8,614 nucleotides of DNA from an uncultured Romboutsia sp. GTDB taxonomy: Bacteria; Bacillota; Clostridia; Peptostreptococcales; Peptostreptococcaceae. Every line of letters begins with the position of its first letter. Within the stretch, counting starts at the first letter, position 1. The notes beneath the pieces were generated by a model that saw only the letters and a program-made list of their open reading frames with translations, ran no database searches and had not been told where the DNA came from. The stretch lies in contig CALESE010000183.1 in NCBI GenBank assembly GCA_937907205.1, forward strand, positions 1 to 8,614, given 5' to 3'. Below, piece by piece: positions 6,617 to 8,614 of the stretch. The position numbers were made by a program, and so were the translations under genes.

Positions 6617-7663
6617 CTACTTTCCCATATCTATTTCATCAAATGTAGCCATGTTCTTATATGTATAATTAGATGCTTCTATTATATTAAATGCTAATGC
6701 TGCACCACTACCTTCTCCAAGCCTCATATCCATATTTAACATTGGGCTTAACTCTAATATATCCAAAGCCTTTTGGGTTCCTGGTTCGGCTGATGAATGT
6801 GATGCTATCATATACTCTTTAGTTAGAGAGTTTAGTTTATATGCAAGTAATGCTGATGCATAAGATATAAATCCATCAAGTACAACAGGTATTTTATTAT
6901 ATGCACACGAAAGCATTACTCCTGCCATAGCTCCAATCTCAAATCCACCTACCTTTGATAATATATCTATAGCATCATCTTGATTAGGCTTATTTATATC
7001 TATTGCTCTTCTAATCGTATCTGATTTATATTTCACTCTATCCTTTTTTAATCCAGCACCAATTCCTGTAACCTCTATAGGATCACAGTTATCTATAACT
7101 GATATTATCGCACTACTTGGAGTAGTATTGCAAATCCCCATCTCTCCTACACCAATTAGATTGTATCCTTTGTCAATATATTCATTAGCTACCATAATTC
7201 CTATTTCAATAGACTTTATTGCTTCTTCTTTAGACATTGCTGGACCCTTTGCTATATTAGATGTACTTTTTCTTATTTTATAATCTAATACTCCTTCTAG
7301 TTTTTCATCACAGTTTATGCCTACATCAACTGCCACTACATCACAATTTACAAATTTACTTATAGTTCCCACACCGCATATACCTTTTGTAAAGTTAGGA
7401 AATTGAAGTTTTGTTATACTTTGTGGATCTGGAGCAACTCCTTCTTCATATACTCCATGATCTGCTCCAAATGCTATTATTAATTTATTTGATGTATCAA
7501 AATATTTGTTTTCATATATACCTGCTAGTTGTATACATATGTCTTCCATTTTACCTAAACTACCAATTGGCTTTATAAGTCTATCTAATCTTTTTTTAGA
7601 TATATCCATTAAATCTTTATTTAAAGGTGTTATCTTATTAATTGTATTCTCAAGTAAATTCAA
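6617..7663 (-). CDS. cobT: Nicotinate-nucleotide:DMB phosphoribosyltransferase CobT
   Basis: Transfers phosphoribose from nicotinate mononucleotide to the lower-ligand base, giving alpha-ribazole phosphate. I place the start at TTG 7661-7663 (348 residues). The GTG three codons upstream lies inside the ribosome binding site AAAGGGTGAT and would have no usable spacing. Motifs, numbered from TTG: LDRLIKPIGSLGKME (26-40), FGADHGV (65-71), GEMGICNTTPSSAI (173-186), KVGGFEIGAMAG (237-248), ASHSSAEPG (287-295) and LGEGSGAALAF (315-325), in which E317 is the catalytic base of the family. It is the first gene of the intact cobTUSC group, with 7 bases to cobU. No riboswitch lies directly upstream. Which base it uses (DMB, adenine, a cresol) cannot be read from the sequence. 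Confidence 0.94.
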   Translation of the reverse strand: MNLLENTINKITPLNKDLMDISKKRLDRLIKPIGSLGKMEDICIQLAGIYENKYFDTSNKLIIAFGADHGVYEEGVAPDPQSITKLQFPNFTKGICGVGTISKFVNCDVVAVDVGINCDEKLEGVLDYKIRKSTSNIAKGPAMSKEEAIKSIEIGIMVANEYIDKGYNLIGVGEMGICNTTPSSAIISVIDNCDPIEVTGIGAGLKKDRVKYKSDTIRRAIDINKPNQDDAIDILSKVGGFEIGAMAGVMLSCAYNKIPVVLDGFISYASALLAYKLNSLTKEYMIASHSSAEPGTQKALDILELSPMLNMDMRLGEGSGAALAFNIIEASNYTYKNMATFDEIDMGK

Positions 7664-7667
7664 CTTA

Positions 7668-7677
7668 ATCACCCTTT
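7668..7677 (-). promoter_or_regulatory. Ribosome binding site that decides the cobT start
   Basis: On the minus strand AAAGGGTGAT resembles the extended Shine-Dalgarno AAGGAGGTGAT with one base missing, and ends 4 bases before TTG at 7661-7663 (8 bases from the GGG). The GTG at 7670-7672 is part of this site itself and is therefore unlikely to be the initiator. Confidence 0.65.
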
Positions 7678-7688
7678 CTTTAAATGTA

Positions 7689-7694
7689 ATTATA
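7689..7694 (-). promoter_or_regulatory. Possible -10 box for the cobT operon
   Basis: A perfect TATAAT lies on the minus strand about 25 bases before the cobT start and after the upstream terminator. No good -35 is found at 16-18 bases, and the box sits within a short inverted repeat GTAAT/ATTAC. An alternative TATAAT further upstream (around 7768-7773), with a TTCATA-like -35 at 18 bases, would put the terminator in the leader. Both are tentative. Confidence 0.3.
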
Positions 7695-7701
7695 TTACTA
7701 C

Positions 7702-7737
7702 AAAAAACATAGGCTATCTCATATTTTGAGACAGCCT
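7702..7737 (-). terminator. Strong hairpin terminator between hemL relic and cobT
   Basis: Arms AGGCTGTCTCA and TGAGATAGCCT (11 bp with one G-U) around a 5-base loop at 7711-7737, followed on the minus strand by GTTTTTTG. A shorter T run on the plus strand makes it possibly bidirectional. It should end transcripts coming from the rRNA/tRNA side and through the hem relics, insulating cobT. No riboswitch-like sequence precedes it. Confidence 0.75.
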
Positions 7738-7801
7738 TTTATAGTTTATATTAATATTGTAACATATTATATTATGTTGTTTTAAATATTATGAACTTTT
7801 T

Positions 7802-8026
7802 TTAATGCGTTATAACTTGATTTATAGCTAGATATGATTCTACTATTATTTTAGCAATATCTATTTCTATAGATGTCGAAACTACATAACTTGTTCCTCT
7901 AGAAATAACTTCTTCTATTCATTCAACTATTTCTCTTCGACTATGGCCTAATATAAGTGGTCCCCATGAACATATATAATCTATATATTCATTTCCATCT
8001 ACATCATATATTCTACTTCCATGAGA
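7802..8026 (-). pseudogene. hemL: hemL relic, glutamate-1-semialdehyde aminomutase
   Basis: Intact HemL, a PLP enzyme of about 430 residues, makes 5-aminolevulinate from glutamate-1-semialdehyde. Only a fragment of the N-terminal region is left, about 75 codons. It reads SHGSRIYDVDGNEYIDY, then ICSWGPLILGHS, a TGA stop at 7919-7921, then IEEVISRGTSY, and ends at TAA 7802-7804. The order GSRIYDVDGNEYIDYICSWGPLILGHS is highly characteristic of HemL. The PLP lysine and the rest of the protein are gone. It overlaps the end of the hemA relic with no start codon or ribosome binding site of its own, so a deletion joined the two. Non-functional beyond doubt. Confidence 0.87.
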
Positions 8027-8027
8027 T

Positions 8028-8288
8028 TTATCTATGCATCTTATCTATTATTTTTTGTTCTCTAGTATCTAAATTAACCTTTCTATAAATATAATTCAAT
8101 GTATCATTTCTAATTTCCACACATTTATCATTCAAAGTTTCTATGGTTGGGTCTATTGATATAGATTCTAAGCATTCACTTCTATTACATGTAGATAGTA
8201 TAACTACCTCTTCTATTTTACTATCAAGCAAAAAATTTAAATACTCTATCTTCAATGCATCAGTAAATGATACTTTATTTTTGAACAC
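8028..8288 (-). pseudogene. hemA: hemA relic, glutamyl-tRNA reductase with internal deletion
   Basis: HemA reduces glutamyl-tRNA to glutamate-1-semialdehyde, the first committed step of C5 tetrapyrrole synthesis (family about 400 residues). This frame of 86 codons is open but composite. KVSFTDALKIEYLNFLLDS and then EEVVILSTCNRSE, with the catalytic Cys, come from the N-terminus. Directly after follows PTIETLNDKC, then DTLNYIYRKVNLDTREQKII, typical of the C-terminal dimerisation region. The NADPH-binding domain between them is missing, in frame. The first dozen or so residues are also lost: the frame begins with a GTG lying just after the 5S gene, with no ribosome binding site. It cannot be a reductase, and I read it as debris that happens still to be open. 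Confidence 0.87.
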
Positions 8289-8295
8289 AAAAAAA

Positions 8296-8421
8296 GATTA
8301 CGTGGCTACGTCTTACTCTTCCAGGCAGTTGCCCACCAAGTACCATCAGCGCTAAAGAGCTTAACTTCTGTGTTCGGTATGGGAACAGGTGTATCCTCTT
8401 TGCTATAATAACCACATAATC
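8296..8421 (-). rRNA. rrf: 5S ribosomal RNA
   Basis: The minus strand shows the conserved 5S core CACCTGTTCCCATACCGAA, then CACAGAAGTTAAGCTC, then TTTAGCGCTGATGGTACTTGG. The ends pair as helix I (GATTATGTGGTT with AGCCACGTAATC), so the ends given mark the full helix; the mature RNA is probably a few bases shorter at each side. It is followed by a run of seven T that may serve as terminator, and then at once by the hemA relic. It lies 15 bases after the tRNA-Gly. Confidence 0.93.
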
Positions 8422-8436
8422 TTTATTTAATTTAAA

Positions 8437-8510
8437 TGGAGCGGGTGAAGGGGATCGAACCCTCACAGCCGGCTTGGAAGGCCGGAACTCTACCATTGAG
8501 CTACACCCGC
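8437..8510 (-). tRNA. tRNA-Gly (anticodon TCC)
   Basis: A 74-base cloverleaf with encoded CCA. Acceptor GCGGGTG pairs with CACCCGC. The D stem is GCTC/GAGT, the anticodon stem CCGGC/GCCGG with loop CTTCCAA (anticodon TCC), the T stem GAGGG/CCCTT with loop TTCGATC, and the discriminator base is T. It reads GGA and GGG-type glycine codons. It precedes the 5S gene on the same strand and is probably co-transcribed as part of an rRNA operon tail. Confidence 0.96.
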
Positions 8511-8516
8511 ATTTAT

Positions 8517-8540
8517 TTTTTAGAGTTAATACTCTAAAAA
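8517..8540. repeat. 10-bp inverted repeat upstream of tRNA-Gly
   Basis: Perfect arms TTTTTAGAGT and ACTCTAAAAA around a 4-base TAAT loop, 6 bases upstream of the tRNA 5' end on the minus strand. In a longer rRNA transcript this hairpin could help tRNA processing or could be a leftover terminator. The sequence further right, to the window edge, is AT-rich with no gene that I can see; it may be the spacer after 23S rRNA. Confidence 0.5.
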
Positions 8541-8614
8541 CTACAAACATTTAATAATTAATCATTTTATTTTAGCAACCGAAATCTTCCTTATTAAAAT
8601 TTAATAATGATTTG

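Noticed and set aside
7760..7780. AACATA/TATGTT inverted repeat near an alternative TATAAT
   Set aside because: It is short and AT-only in an AT-rich spacer. There is no second copy in the window to suggest a regulator's binding site.
8275..8550. Minus-strand open frame of 91 codons
   Set aside because: It runs straight through the tRNA-Gly and 5S genes. The residues are translated structural RNA, not a protein.
1..8614. CRISPR array, insertion sequence, phage or defence genes
   Set aside because: No regularly spaced repeats, transposase motifs, terminal inverted repeats or integrase-like sequence were seen on either strand. The decay looks like simple deletion and point mutation.

Overview
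The window is very AT-rich, with heavy use of AGA, ATA and TTA codons. Every gene I can support lies on the minus strand. The protein style, the 5S and tRNA-Gly sequences and the tight cobalamin (B12) cluster point to a low-GC Gram-positive anaerobe of the Clostridia. Peptostreptococcaceae is my best guess, from general resemblance rather than from a search.

Layout in the direction of transcription, right to left. (1) At 8296-8510 are a tRNA-Gly (anticodon TCC, CCA encoded) and then a 5S rRNA, which look like the tail of an rRNA operon. (2) At 7802-8288 are two heavily deleted relics butted together: a glutamyl-tRNA reductase relic (hemA) and a glutamate-1-semialdehyde aminomutase relic (hemL). 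(3) At 7711-7737 there is a strong hairpin terminator. (4) At 4657-7663 are four intact, tightly packed genes for nucleotide-loop assembly: cobT, cobU, cobS and cobC. (5) At 4383-4636 are a complete cobalamin riboswitch and a terminator hairpin. (6) At 781-4354 are cbiP (cobyric acid synthase, broken by frameshifts), then intact cbiB and cobD. (7) At 386-779 is a cbiK relic with a stop at codon 19, fused to a hemB relic. (8) At 61-312 is an unrecognised open fragment, followed by a short poly-A/T tandem repeat at the left edge.

The intact genes form a coherent late B12 pathway. CobD makes aminopropanol phosphate from threonine phosphate, and CbiB attaches it to cobyric acid. CobU activates adenosylcobinamide to the GDP form. 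CobT makes alpha-ribazole phosphate, CobC is expected to dephosphorylate it, and CobS joins the two halves. The broken genes are earlier in the pathway: tetrapyrrole precursor synthesis (hemA, hemL, hemB), cobalt insertion (cbiK) and amidation of the corrin ring (cbiP). The picture is of a lineage that has lost de novo corrin synthesis, at least at this locus, and keeps the part needed to salvage cobinamide or cobyric acid. The early genes are reduced to scraps, while cbiP looks freshly broken, with its catalytic residues still in place.

I found no new kind of system. The interest lies in this pathway-ordered decay, in a riboswitch that sits inside the cluster in front of a damaged gene, and in the rRNA/hemA junction.
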